64,000 nucleotides of DNA from an uncultured Oscillospiraceae bacterium (GTDB lineage Bacteria > Bacillota > Clostridia > Oscillospirales > Ruminococcaceae), in contig CAKSEY010000006.1 in NCBI GenBank assembly GCA_934448295.1, positions 1 through 64,000 on the forward strand, written 5' to 3'. Below are positions 44,259 through 52,215 of the stretch, piece by piece. The notes below the pieces were generated by a model. It searched no databases and was not told the origin of the DNA. It saw only the letters and a list, made by a program, of their open reading frames with translations. The number at the start of each line of letters is the position of its first letter. The first letter of the stretch is position 1. Made by a program: the position numbers and the translations under genes.

Positions 44259-44573
44259 CTATTTCATGAGCTTCTGGAGAGTGTTCACAAGCTCGTCTAT
44301 CACATCGTCGTTTCCCTCGCGGATATTCTGCGCAACGCAGCTTTTTATATGGCTGGTGAGAAGTTCCCGGTTGAAGGCGTTCAGCGCGGCGTTTGCGGCG
44401 GCTACCTGCACGAGGATATCGGTGCAGTAAGCGTTGTTTTCAAGCATTCCTTCAATTCCGCGGAGCTGACCCTGTATGCGCTTCAGGCGGTTCATCAGCG
44501 CACGGTATTCCTCCGGGGAGCGCTCCTTGGTCTTTTTGCAGTGCTGGCACTGGCAGCATTCCCTTTCTTCCAT
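44259..44573 (-). CDS. csoR: Copper-sensing repressor CsoR
   Basis: A 104-residue, all-helical DNA-binding protein. The Cu(I) ligands of the family are present: Cys50 in AYCTDIL, His75 and Cys79 in SHIKSC. The N-terminus has an extra Cys-rich stretch (ECCQCQHC) that may bind more copper or zinc. I start at 44573, since AAAGGAG ends 9 bases before it; an ATG at 44582 abuts the site. Apo-CsoR should bind the palindrome in its own promoter and lift off when copper binds. Confidence 0.93.
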   Translation of the reverse strand: MEERECCQCQHCKKTKERSPEEYRALMNRLKRIQGQLRGIEGMLENNAYCTDILVQVAAANAALNAFNRELLTSHIKSCVAQNIREGNDDVIDELVNTLQKLMK

Positions 44574-44597
44574 TCTGCTCATCTCCTTTCGGGTAAT

Positions 44598-44626
44598 ATT
44601 ATATACCCCCCGGGGGTATTTGTCAA
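44598..44626 (-). promoter_or_regulatory. Copper-regulated promoter with CsoR operator in its spacer
   Basis: On the minus strand TTGACA (44626-44621), 17 bases and TATAAT (44603-44598). The spacer is almost filled by a palindrome, TATACCCCCCGGGGGTAT, the shape of known CsoR sites. A repressor bound there would cover both promoter boxes. Confidence 0.88.
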
Positions 44627-44670
44627 GGGGGTAACGCGAAAAAATTCGTACTTTATTTTCTCCTTTTGGT

Positions 44671-44699
44671 TGACTATGGGAAATAAAAGTGCTATACTT
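44671..44699 (+). promoter_or_regulatory. Sigma-A promoter of the VanY-type gene
   Basis: TTGACT (44671-44676), 17 bases and TATACT (44694-44699), divergent from the csoR promoter and 81 bases before the start codon. Confidence 0.78.
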
Positions 44700-44779
44700 A
44701 ACATAAGGAATAATGTAACCTTTCCCTGTATCGTGTTGTTTTATACATAGAAGATACGGCTTCTGGCGAGGAGGAAAAA

Positions 44780-45796
44780 ATGAACAGAGCTTTACGCGCG
44801 CCGGTGGCGGCGCTTATGGCAGTGATCGTGTTTGCGCTGACGGTATTCACTGCCGGACGGGTGGTCAGCGCGGCAAAAACGGAATCGGCTTCCGTGGTTC
44901 TTGTGGAAAATGGAACTAAAAGGATCACCGGAACTTACTATATCAGCAGCGATTCAGTCATACCAAAGGGAACTACGCTGTATGTGAAAAGCGGAGGTCA
45001 GCTCTATGTAAAGAGCGGCGCGGAGCTTGTGGTCAAGGGCAAGCTTAAGATCGCCTCCGGCGGCAGCGTTTTTGTTAAAGGAAATATAGACAGCAGGAGC
45101 GGTTCGCTTATTTCCGACAGCGGCAGGCTGAAAATACTCAAAAGCGGGAGCGTTGCTCTCGGCGGCAGGCTGAAAGTCAACAAAGGCGGACTGGTTTTAG
45201 GCCTGGGCACGCTGGAGGTTCTGGGCGAGTTCTCAGACATAATCTGCAAGGGCGCTGTCACCGCGAAAATCAAGGCTCCCGCGCCGGTGGAAAAGGACGG
45301 AGTTACCACGGTGGGCGGGGTCATCATAGTCAACCGCGAATTCGACCTGCCGGAGGACTACGGCGACGGTCTGGACGAAAGCACCTACAATGCGTACCTT
45401 AAAATGAAGGAAGCCTCCGGCTATGACATGAGCATAGTTTCCGGCTTCCGCTCCTATGAGACGCAGAAAAAGACGTTCGCCTACTGGGAATCCATCGACG
45501 GCTTCGAGCGCGCGGACAGATACTCGGCGCAGCCGGGGCACTCCGAGCACCAGACCGGTCTTGCCATGGACATCTCCTCGCTGAGCCAAAGCTACGGAGA
45601 GACGGACGAGGGCAAGTGGCTGGCGGCAAACTGCTGGAAATACGGCTTCCTGCTTAGGTACCCGAAGAACAGCGAGCACATCACGGGCTACATCTACGAG
45701 CCCTGGCACGTCCGCTATCTTGGCGCGAGCACGGCGAAGCTGGTTCACGACAGCGGGCTTACCCTGGAGGAGTTCCTCGGGGTCTATAATTCCTGA
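44780..45796 (+). CDS. Secreted D-Ala-D-Ala carboxypeptidase (VanY type) with N-terminal repeat domain
   Basis: A 338-residue protein. A signal peptide covers residues 1-32. Residues about 50-155 hold short repeats (VKSGGQLYVKSGAELVVKG) typical of a parallel beta-helix. The C-terminal M15B peptidase domain has HQTGLAMD and EPWHVRY, which supply the zinc ligands and catalytic residues. It trims peptidoglycan stem peptides outside the cell. The repeat domain, in place of the usual wall-binding part, may anchor it. GAGGAGG precedes the start. Confidence 0.88.
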   Translation: MNRALRAPVAALMAVIVFALTVFTAGRVVSAAKTESASVVLVENGTKRITGTYYISSDSVIPKGTTLYVKSGGQLYVKSGAELVVKGKLKIASGGSVFVKGNIDSRSGSLISDSGRLKILKSGSVALGGRLKVNKGGLVLGLGTLEVLGEFSDIICKGAVTAKIKAPAPVEKDGVTTVGGVIIVNREFDLPEDYGDGLDESTYNAYLKMKEASGYDMSIVSGFRSYETQKKTFAYWESIDGFERADRYSAQPGHSEHQTGLAMDISSLSQSYGETDEGKWLAANCWKYGFLLRYPKNSEHITGYIYEPWHVRYLGASTAKLVHDSGLTLEEFLGVYNS

Positions 45797-45810
45797 TAAA
45801 TATGATCATG

Positions 45811-45842
45811 AGCGGCGTTCTGACAGAGCGCCGCTTTTTTTT
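45811..45842 (+). terminator. Terminator after the VanY-type gene
   Basis: AGCGGCG / CGCCGCT with an 11-base loop and an eight-T run (45835-45842). Confidence 0.88.
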
Positions 45843-45931
45843 ACAGTCAGTAAAATACACAATTCCGGCACCGCAAAACCGGAAAATATTCACAATCTTG
45901 CGCCGGGTTGTACATTCTTCACAAAAACCAC

Positions 45932-45960
45932 TTTACATAGTTATTTTTTTGTGGTACAAT
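45932..45960 (+). promoter_or_regulatory. Sigma-A promoter of the cobU-like/pilT unit
   Basis: TTTACA (45932-45937), 17 bases and TACAAT (45955-45960), about 100 bases before the CobU-like start. Confidence 0.75.
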
Positions 45961-46058
45961 AGAATAAATCACGCATGGGCATTTCCGCAGCAATTTACCC
46001 CAAATTCCTGCTGTTCTGCGGTTGCTCTACGATAATTCAGAAAGGAACGGTGGCGAAA

Positions 46059-46604
46059 ATGTCCAAATCTATCCTCATCACAGGGGGAGCGTCAAGCGGA
46101 AAATCGCGGTGGGCGGTCACGAATTACTCGCACTATGATTATGTGCTGTACCTGCGCACGGGCAAAACGGTAGACCCCGATATACTTCACCGCATAGAGT
46201 ACGGAAACAATCTTAACGGAGTTGAATGGGACATTGTAGAGGGAGTTTCACAGGATCCCGCTTCAAAGATCGGCGACCACAAATTCGTTATTTTTGACCG
46301 CCTGAGCGACTACACCGAGCTGATACTTGACGAGGTCTGCCCGGATATCGGCGAAATGAACGACGATATGATAAAATCCATCGAGCGGCGCGTTATCACC
46401 GATATCGAGGATATGCGCGAGCGTATCCGCGAAAACGAGGGAAGCCTGACGATTATCACCCTGGAAACGGGCTTCTCCATCGCCCCGGACGACCCCAGAA
46501 TGAGGGCGCTGCGCAAGATCATCGGCAGCGTAAACCAGCGTATCGCGAATTCCTCCGACGAGGTATATTTTTCGGCAAGCGGCATACAGTTCAAGATAAA
46601 GTGA
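46059..46604 (+). CDS. CobU-like P-loop protein (adenosylcobinamide kinase/guanylyltransferase family)
   Basis: About 181 residues. The Walker A sequence ITGGASSGKSRWA and the C-terminus VNQRIANSSDEVYFSASGIQ match CobU, which phosphorylates adenosylcobinamide and adds GMP in B12 assembly. The family's usual His for the GMP intermediate is not evident, and no other cobalamin genes surround it. It may therefore be a diverged paralogue. Start ATG 46059 was chosen; GTG 46050 is closer to the AAAGGA site and would add three residues. Confidence 0.7.
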   Translation: MSKSILITGGASSGKSRWAVTNYSHYDYVLYLRTGKTVDPDILHRIEYGNNLNGVEWDIVEGVSQDPASKIGDHKFVIFDRLSDYTELILDEVCPDIGEMNDDMIKSIERRVITDIEDMRERIRENEGSLTIITLETGFSIAPDDPRMRALRKIIGSVNQRIANSSDEVYFSASGIQFKIK

Positions 46605-46640
46605 CTTTACGGCGAATAATTATATGGAAGGAATAATATC

Positions 46641-47696
46641 ATGACATTTGAAGAATTCATCATGCAGGCGAGGGAAATGAACGCCTCCGATATTCACATG
46701 ACCGTAGGAGCACCCACGGTCGTGCGCGTAAACGGCGAGCTCTGCAAGTACACCGAGCTTTCCGACCAGGTCGTAAACAAGACTATCCTTTCGATCCTTT
46801 CCGCTGAACAGCAGAAAATGCTGGACGAGGGCAAGGACATAGATTTCAGCTTTGAGCTGAAAAACGGCGCCCGTCAGCGCGTCAACGTATTCCGCCAGAG
46901 CGGAAAGCTCGCCGCCTGCATTCGTCTGCTCAACGCTGAGATACCCACGCTGGAGGAGCTCAGAATGCCGCCCGTCCTGCTGGATTTTGCGAAGAAGCGC
47001 AGAGGTCTTGTGCTGGTAACAGGTCCCACCGGCGCCGGAAAATCCACCACCCTTGCGGCTCTTGTGGAGTACATAAACAAGACCCGCGCCTGCCACATAA
47101 TCACTATCGAGGATCCTATCGAGTACCGCTACAAGCAGGAAAAGGCGACTATCCACCAGAGAGAGCTCGGCAGGGACGTACCCTCGTTCCATGAGGCGCT
47201 CAGAAGCGCGCTGCGCGAGGACCCGGACGTTATCCTCATCGGCGAGATGAGAGACTACGAAACCATATCCCTCGCCATGACGGCGGCGGAGACCGGACAC
47301 CTGGTATTCGGCACGCTGCATACCTCCAGCGCCGCGCAGACCATCGACAGAATAATAGACGCCTGCCCGATACATTCGCAGGATCAGGTGCGTTCGCAGC
47401 TTGCCAGCATGATACAGGGGATCATCGCGCAGTCGCTCATACCGCGCTCCGACGGCAAGGGCAGAGTTGCGGCGGTGGAGGTCATGATAGGCACCGACGC
47501 TATCCGCAACCTTATCCGCTCCGCAAAGATAAACATGATGGAGACCACCATGGCGGCCGGCAGCCGCGACGGAATGTGCACCCTCAACGACAGCCTCGCA
47601 AAGCTTTACAGGGGCAACCAGATATCCTATGAGACAGCCCTTGAATATTCCTCCGACAGAAACGAGATGGAGAAAAAACTGCTGAGCGGCATATAA
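46641..47696 (+). CDS. pilT: PilT-type retraction ATPase
   Basis: A 351-residue hexameric secretion ATPase. ASDIHMTVGAP marks the N-domain, GPTGAGKSTT (about residue 129) is Walker A, the Asp box is EDPIEYRY, and the C-terminal segment contains RSALREDPDVILIGEMRD and a His box. PilT disassembles type IV pili for twitching or DNA uptake. No pilin, PilB or PilC gene is nearby. It follows the CobU-like gene by 36 bases. Confidence 0.93.
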   Translation: MTFEEFIMQAREMNASDIHMTVGAPTVVRVNGELCKYTELSDQVVNKTILSILSAEQQKMLDEGKDIDFSFELKNGARQRVNVFRQSGKLAACIRLLNAEIPTLEELRMPPVLLDFAKKRRGLVLVTGPTGAGKSTTLAALVEYINKTRACHIITIEDPIEYRYKQEKATIHQRELGRDVPSFHEALRSALREDPDVILIGEMRDYETISLAMTAAETGHLVFGTLHTSSAAQTIDRIIDACPIHSQDQVRSQLASMIQGIIAQSLIPRSDGKGRVAAVEVMIGTDAIRNLIRSAKINMMETTMAAGSRDGMCTLNDSLAKLYRGNQISYETALEYSSDRNEMEKKLLSGI

Positions 47697-47715
47697 TAGA
47701 ATTACAAGAATATAA

Positions 47716-47743
47716 ATGTCCGCAGTGAAATAGCTGCGGACAT
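47716..47743 (+). terminator. Hairpin after pilT
   Basis: A 10-bp stem ATGTCCGCAG / CTGCGGACAT with an 8-base loop, 19 bases past the stop. Only a weak T-rich tail follows, so termination may be partial. Confidence 0.5.
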
Positions 47744-47765
47744 ATTGTATGAAAGGGGACATTAT

Positions 47766-48677
47766 ATGAAATGTATTCCTGTAAAGGAACTAAATGCTAA
47801 AGCCGCAGAAGCCGGGGCGCTTGTGCTTGAAGCCGAAAACCTCTACGCCGACCAGATATCGAAGGCAGCCCAGCGCATTTACAGGGAGCGCCGCGAAAGA
47901 CCTATCGTCCTGATATCGGGTCCCTCCGGCTCGGGGAAAACCACCACCGCCGGGCGCATACAGCGGCTTCTTGAGGACAACGGCTGCCGGGCGCACACCA
48001 TCTCAATGGACAATTACTTCCTGCCGCTGACCGAGCAGGAAAAGCAGCTTGCCGAGCAGGGGCTGTTCGATTTTGAATCCCCGAGGCGGCTTGATACCGA
48101 GCTTTTCAAGGCTCACCTGGAGAAGCTCAGCCGGGGCGGTGAAATAGACGTCCCCGCCTTTGACTTCGCGAAGCAGGATCGCTGCCCCGGGATGCCGCTT
48201 TCCTGCAAGCCCGGGGATATCGTCATAATGGAGGGTATCCACGCGCTCAACCCGGACGTCACCGGGCATTCCGACAGCTACACCAACCGCGTGTACGTTT
48301 CCGTAAGAACAAGGCTGGAGCACGGCGGGGAACTCCTCCACCCGTCGAAGATCCGGCTTATGCGGCGGCTTATCCGCGACAAGCTGTACCGCGGGCGCAG
48401 CATCACCGAAACTATGGATTTCTTCCGGTCGGTGGAGCGCGGCGAGAATCTGTATATAATGCCGTATAAGCACCGCGCAAGCTTCGATATCGACACGTTT
48501 ATAGAGTACGAGCCGATGGTCTACCGGGATATCCTGCTTGGCGACCTCGAAAAAGCGGCGGAGAGCTACGAAAACTACGCCCAATATGCGGATATAGAGA
48601 AATTCCTGCGGGCGCTGGAGCCGGTTTCACCGGATATCGTGCCGGATAATTCCCTGATAAGGGAGTTCATCGGGTGA
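47766..48677 (+). CDS. Uridine-kinase-like nucleoside kinase
   Basis: A 303-residue P-loop kinase. After an N-terminal helical region, SGPSGSGKTTTAGRIQ (about residues 56-71) is Walker A, followed by ISMDNYFLPL with the catalytic Asp, and DIVIMEGIHALN. The family phosphorylates uridine/cytidine; some Clostridial relatives are larger with an N-terminal TGS-like domain, which this one lacks. Start at ATG 47766, behind GAAAGGGG. A GNAT gene follows 21 bases later. Confidence 0.85.
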   Translation: MKCIPVKELNAKAAEAGALVLEAENLYADQISKAAQRIYRERRERPIVLISGPSGSGKTTTAGRIQRLLEDNGCRAHTISMDNYFLPLTEQEKQLAEQGLFDFESPRRLDTELFKAHLEKLSRGGEIDVPAFDFAKQDRCPGMPLSCKPGDIVIMEGIHALNPDVTGHSDSYTNRVYVSVRTRLEHGGELLHPSKIRLMRRLIRDKLYRGRSITETMDFFRSVERGENLYIMPYKHRASFDIDTFIEYEPMVYRDILLGDLEKAAESYENYAQYADIEKFLRALEPVSPDIVPDNSLIREFIG

Positions 48678-48698
48678 AATTATAAAGGAGCAGAAGAA

Positions 48699-49187
48699 AT
48701 GAACATCAGAGGATTTGAGAAAAAAGACGTCCAGGCAATGGCTGACATCTGGAACGAGGTAGTCGAGGCTGGTCAGGCATTCCCGCAGGAAGAAAAGCTG
48801 ACGGCGGACACGGCTGAAAGGTTCTTTTCTGAGCAGAGCTTCACGGCGGCAGCAGAGGAAAACGGCGAGATAGTCGCAATGTATATCCTCCACCCGAACA
48901 ACGTGGGGCGCTGCGGGCATATCTGCAACGCAAGCTACGCGGTGCGCTCCGATATGCGCGGAAAGCACGCGGGGGGGCAGCTTGTCACCCATTGTCTGCA
49001 CAAGGCTAAGGAGCTTGGATTCCTGGTGCTTCAGTTCAACGCGGTGGTAGCTGACAACGCGCCGGCGCTGGCGCTCTACAAAAAGCTGGGGTTCGTGCAG
49101 CTCGGGGTCATTCCCGGGGGATTCCGCAAGAAAGACGGAAGCTACGCGGATATTATCCCGCATTACTTTGACCTGAGGAAGCTGTGA
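48699..49187 (+). CDS. GNAT acetyltransferase
   Basis: A 162-residue single-domain enzyme. The acetyl-CoA loop appears as VRSDMRGKHAGGQL, and NAPALALYKKLGF is the classical motif B end of the family. The acceptor is unknown. Its stop overlaps the FliB-like gene start by four bases, so the two are translationally coupled. Confidence 0.87.
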   Translation: MNIRGFEKKDVQAMADIWNEVVEAGQAFPQEEKLTADTAERFFSEQSFTAAAEENGEIVAMYILHPNNVGRCGHICNASYAVRSDMRGKHAGGQLVTHCLHKAKELGFLVLQFNAVVADNAPALALYKKLGFVQLGVIPGGFRKKDGSYADIIPHYFDLRKL

Positions 49188-50197
49188 TGGTAAGACCCTG
49201 GTTTTACGACAAATTCGTATGCACCGCCGACAAATGCACCGATAACTGCTGTATCGGCTGGGAAATAGACATCGACCCGCCCGCGATGGAGCGCTTCCGG
49301 AAAGTTTCCGGGGAATTCGGCGAACGGCTGCGCGGCGCGATACATGACGGCGTGCAGCCGACCTTCGCGCAGAAAGCCGGGGAGCGCTGCGCCCTGCTGC
49401 GTGAGGACGGTCTGTGCGAACTAATTCTGAACTGCGGCGAGGACAGCCTGTGCGATATCTGCGCGCTTCACCCGAGGTTCTTCAACGATTTCGGGAATGT
49501 CCGCGAAGGAGGTCTGGGACTGTGCTGCGAGGAAGTCTGCCGGCTGATGTTCAGCAGCAGCGAGCCGCTTCGCTTCGTCTGCGACCCGGAGGATACCGCC
49601 GCGGAAAGCTCCGATGACGAGGTAACGAAGCTCCTGCGGGCGGCGCGTGAGCGGCTGTATTCCATTCTTCGGGACAGGGAGAAATCTCTTTTCGACAGGC
49701 TCTCGCAGTGCGCGGAGTACGGCTGGAAGCTTCAGGAAATGTTCGACAGCGGGGAGCTGTGGCTGCCTGATGTTCCGCAGGAATGGGAAAGCATTTTCTA
49801 CCCGGACGATATTTCGCGGCTCCTGGACACGCTCGGGGGAATGGAGAGCATAAACGGCGAGTGGACGGAGCTCCTGGAGCGGCTCAATGGGCGGCAGGCG
49901 GAGCTTCTCGGCGCGCTGCCGGAGTTCCTCGCGGCGGCACAGCCCTGGAGGTACGAGCACATCGCGGTGTACACGCTTTTCCGGCAGCTCACGGACAGTA
50001 TCTGCGACGGCGCGGTGTATGCAAGGGTAATGCTGGCGTGCTGCTCTGCGGTAACGGTCATGCTGATGGACTGCATGAAATGGCTTGATACCGGGAACCT
50101 CACGGAGTGGGACTGTATTCTCGATTTGAAGCTGTATTCAAAACAGGTGGAATACTCACAGGAAAACATCGACGCGTTTGTTGAGGAATATTTCTGA
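49184..50197 (+). CDS. FliB-like flagellin lysine N-methylase family protein
   Basis: A 337-residue protein. The N-terminus has the family cysteine pattern C-x4-C-x3-CC (residues 12-22), followed by further cysteines in ERCALLREDGLC and CGEDSLCDIC, fitting an iron-sulfur or zinc site. FliB methylates lysines of flagellin in Salmonella. No flagellar gene is visible here, and many non-motile Clostridia carry such proteins, so the target is probably another protein. Overlaps the GNAT gene. Confidence 0.82.
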   Translation: MMVRPWFYDKFVCTADKCTDNCCIGWEIDIDPPAMERFRKVSGEFGERLRGAIHDGVQPTFAQKAGERCALLREDGLCELILNCGEDSLCDICALHPRFFNDFGNVREGGLGLCCEEVCRLMFSSSEPLRFVCDPEDTAAESSDDEVTKLLRAARERLYSILRDREKSLFDRLSQCAEYGWKLQEMFDSGELWLPDVPQEWESIFYPDDISRLLDTLGGMESINGEWTELLERLNGRQAELLGALPEFLAAAQPWRYEHIAVYTLFRQLTDSICDGAVYARVMLACCSAVTVMLMDCMKWLDTGNLTEWDCILDLKLYSKQVEYSQENIDAFVEEYF

Positions 50198-50232
50198 GGC
50201 GAATATAAGCGGCAAAGACGGAGGGGCAACTG

Positions 50233-50760
50233 ATGAAATTCAGGGTGTTTAAAAAACGGCTGTTTGCAGCAATAATTGATTATATCATCATATTTGCAAT
50301 AGCATATACTGTCTGTGCATTGGTCATGACAGGAGTTTTTAAAGATACATTCGATCAGCAGGCTGCTCCGTTTATGGTGCTTATTTTATTGCTGAATCCA
50401 TTATCGCAGATACCAAGGGTATTTTCTGCCCCTCAGGATACGCTGACAATCATGGGATATGTGCTTATCGCGGTAATTTTTATCGTTGAAGTATTGTATT
50501 ACTCACTGTCTGAGTTGCTTCCGGCAAAAAGGACACCCGGCTATAAGATTTCGGGGATACGGCTGCTTTATGATTCGGAAAAAACAATGCCAATGCGTAT
50601 CATCGGGAGAAATATACTGAAGGTACTGTCGCGGTATTTATTCTGTATTCCGTTTGTGATTTCCGTATTTGACCCAAACGGCGACGCAATATATGATATG
50701 GCTTCAAAAATCCATATAGGAATAGACAATATGGGTCATGATCAAGGCGGCACCATATAA
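50233..50760 (+). CDS. RDD-family membrane protein
   Basis: A 175-residue protein with three or four membrane helices and the family start KKRLFAAIIDYIIIF, containing the conserved Arg and Asp. GYKISGIRLL lies in the second half. The function of RDD proteins is mostly unknown; some act in ion transport. The base composition is clearly more AT-rich than the flanking genes, which suggests a separate origin. Preceded by a GGAGGGGCAACTG site. Confidence 0.82.
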   Translation: MKFRVFKKRLFAAIIDYIIIFAIAYTVCALVMTGVFKDTFDQQAAPFMVLILLLNPLSQIPRVFSAPQDTLTIMGYVLIAVIFIVEVLYYSLSELLPAKRTPGYKISGIRLLYDSEKTMPMRIIGRNILKVLSRYLFCIPFVISVFDPNGDAIYDMASKIHIGIDNMGHDQGGTI

Positions 50761-50799
50761 TACCAGAAGCCCCCGGAGGATTTTCGGGGGCTTCTGGTA
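50761..50799 (+). terminator. Hairpin terminator after the RDD gene
   Basis: A 15-bp perfect stem (TACCAGAAGCCCCCG and its complement) with a 9-base loop directly after the stop. The T-run is poor, but the stem is very strong. Confidence 0.65.
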
Positions 50800-51036
50800 T
50801 TGGAGGAGTTTAATTTATCATGAAATTGTTTGAGGATAATTATGTTGATTTCTTTCTGTGATTACATTCTACCACGGCTGGATAAAAAAATCAAGAGATA
50901 TGACAACATTGTAACCATATTTCGGGAAACTGTCATTTTTCAGTAACTATTTTGTTAATATTGTAACCGTTTTGTAACCATTTGTAATTCCACCGTAATT
51001 ACGGGTGAAATAAAGGTGAAATTTTTTAAAAAAGAC

Positions 51037-51077
51037 TGTTCAAAGCCCGTAAAATGTGATATACTAATGTAGTATAT
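51037..51077 (+). promoter_or_regulatory. Promoter and palindromic operator before iscS
   Basis: A -10 box TATACT (51060-51065) with a weak -35 TGTTCA (51037-51042), 17 bases apart. The -10 box lies within a perfect palindrome, ATATACTA-ATG-TAGTATAT (51059-51077). A repressor bound here would block transcription of the sulfur genes. The regulator is unknown. Confidence 0.55.
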
Positions 51078-51109
51078 AGAATGCAGTATTATGCACAGGA
51101 GAGAATAAA

Positions 51110-52201
51110 ATGATATATCTGGACAGCGCCGCCACGACAAAGCCCTGCCGTGAAGCCGCGGACGCTATTATGAATACAATGCGGGACAGCTTCGGAAACG
51201 CAAGCTCGCTGCATAAAATGGGAATAATATCGGAAAAGGTCATAACCGGGGCGAAAAGCACGCTGCGGTCAAAGCTGGGGGAGGGCGACATCATCTTCAC
51301 TTCCGGCGCGACCGAGAGCAGCAACACCGCCATAATGGGCGCTGCTGACATCTACCGCCGCACAGGGAACAGGATAGTCACCACGGCGATAGAGCACCCC
51401 TCCGTTGCGAATGTCATGAATAAGCTGGAGGAGCGCGGTTTCGGGGTAGTCCGCCTCGCCCCGAAGGATCACCCGGATTTCGAGCAGGCCCTCGCGGACG
51501 CCGTGGACGAGCATACGCTTCTCCTGAGCTGCATGGCGGTCAACAACGAGACCGGATTCATTGTAGACGTGAAGCGGCTCTACAAGCTGGTGAAGAAGAA
51601 AAATCCCAAGACCATCGTACATATCGACGCTGTTCAGGGCTTCCTGAAAGTTCCGCTGGACGGCGACCTTATCAGCATTTCCGGGCATAAGATTCATTCC
51701 TCCAAGGGGATCGGCGCGCTGTTTATCCGCAAGGGGATACGCATTTCACCGCTGCTCCTGGGCGGAGGTCAGCAGAAGAACCTGCGCAGTGGCACCGAGC
51801 CGGTGGAGCTCATAGCCGGACTGGACGCGGCGGTAAAGGCGTACCACGGCACTGAGGAGCGCTTCGGCGAGCTGAAAGCAAGGCTCCTTGACGGGCTTTC
51901 GGGGCTTTCCGGCATAACCGTGAACTCCGGGGAAAACTGCGTGCCGAATATCGTGAATTTCAGCGTTGAGGGCGTTCGCTCGGAGATAATGCTGCACTCC
52001 CTGGAGGAGCGCGAGATATACGTTTCCAGCGGCTCCGCCTGCTCCAGGGGAAAGACCAGCGGAGTGCTGGCGGCTTTCGGTATACCGGATAAGCTTGCGG
52101 ACAGCGCGATACGCGTAAGCATGTGCGCGGAGACCACGGAAGAAGAAATAGACGCGCTGGTTTCCGGCATAAAAGCCGGGATAGAGCGTTTCAGAAGATA
52201 A
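51110..52201 (+). CDS. iscS: Cysteine desulfurase
   Basis: A 363-residue PLP enzyme that releases sulfur from cysteine as a protein-bound persulfide. SGHKIHSSKG (about residue 190) holds the PLP-binding Lys, and SSGSACSRGK (about 310) holds the reactive Cys in a short loop. The gene lies 14 bases before thiI, so its sulfur probably goes to tRNA 4-thiouridine rather than general iron-sulfur assembly. No iscU or iscR lies beside it. Confidence 0.93.
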   Translation: MIYLDSAATTKPCREAADAIMNTMRDSFGNASSLHKMGIISEKVITGAKSTLRSKLGEGDIIFTSGATESSNTAIMGAADIYRRTGNRIVTTAIEHPSVANVMNKLEERGFGVVRLAPKDHPDFEQALADAVDEHTLLLSCMAVNNETGFIVDVKRLYKLVKKKNPKTIVHIDAVQGFLKVPLDGDLISISGHKIHSSKGIGALFIRKGIRISPLLLGGGQQKNLRSGTEPVELIAGLDAAVKAYHGTEERFGELKARLLDGLSGLSGITVNSGENCVPNIVNFSVEGVRSEIMLHSLEEREIYVSSGSACSRGKTSGVLAAFGIPDKLADSAIRVSMCAETTEEEIDALVSGIKAGIERFRR

Positions 52202-52215
52202 AAGAGGAAGAACAA

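Noticed and set aside
46620..47762. 380-codon minus-strand frame opposite pilT
   Set aside because: PilT is unmistakable on the plus strand; the antisense product shows no domain or start signal.
50820..50861. Possible 13-codon ORF (MKLFEDNYVDFFL) behind GGAGGAG
   Set aside because: The Shine-Dalgarno sequence is good, but spacing is long (about 11 bases), it follows a terminator-like hairpin, and nothing downstream suggests a leader-peptide role.
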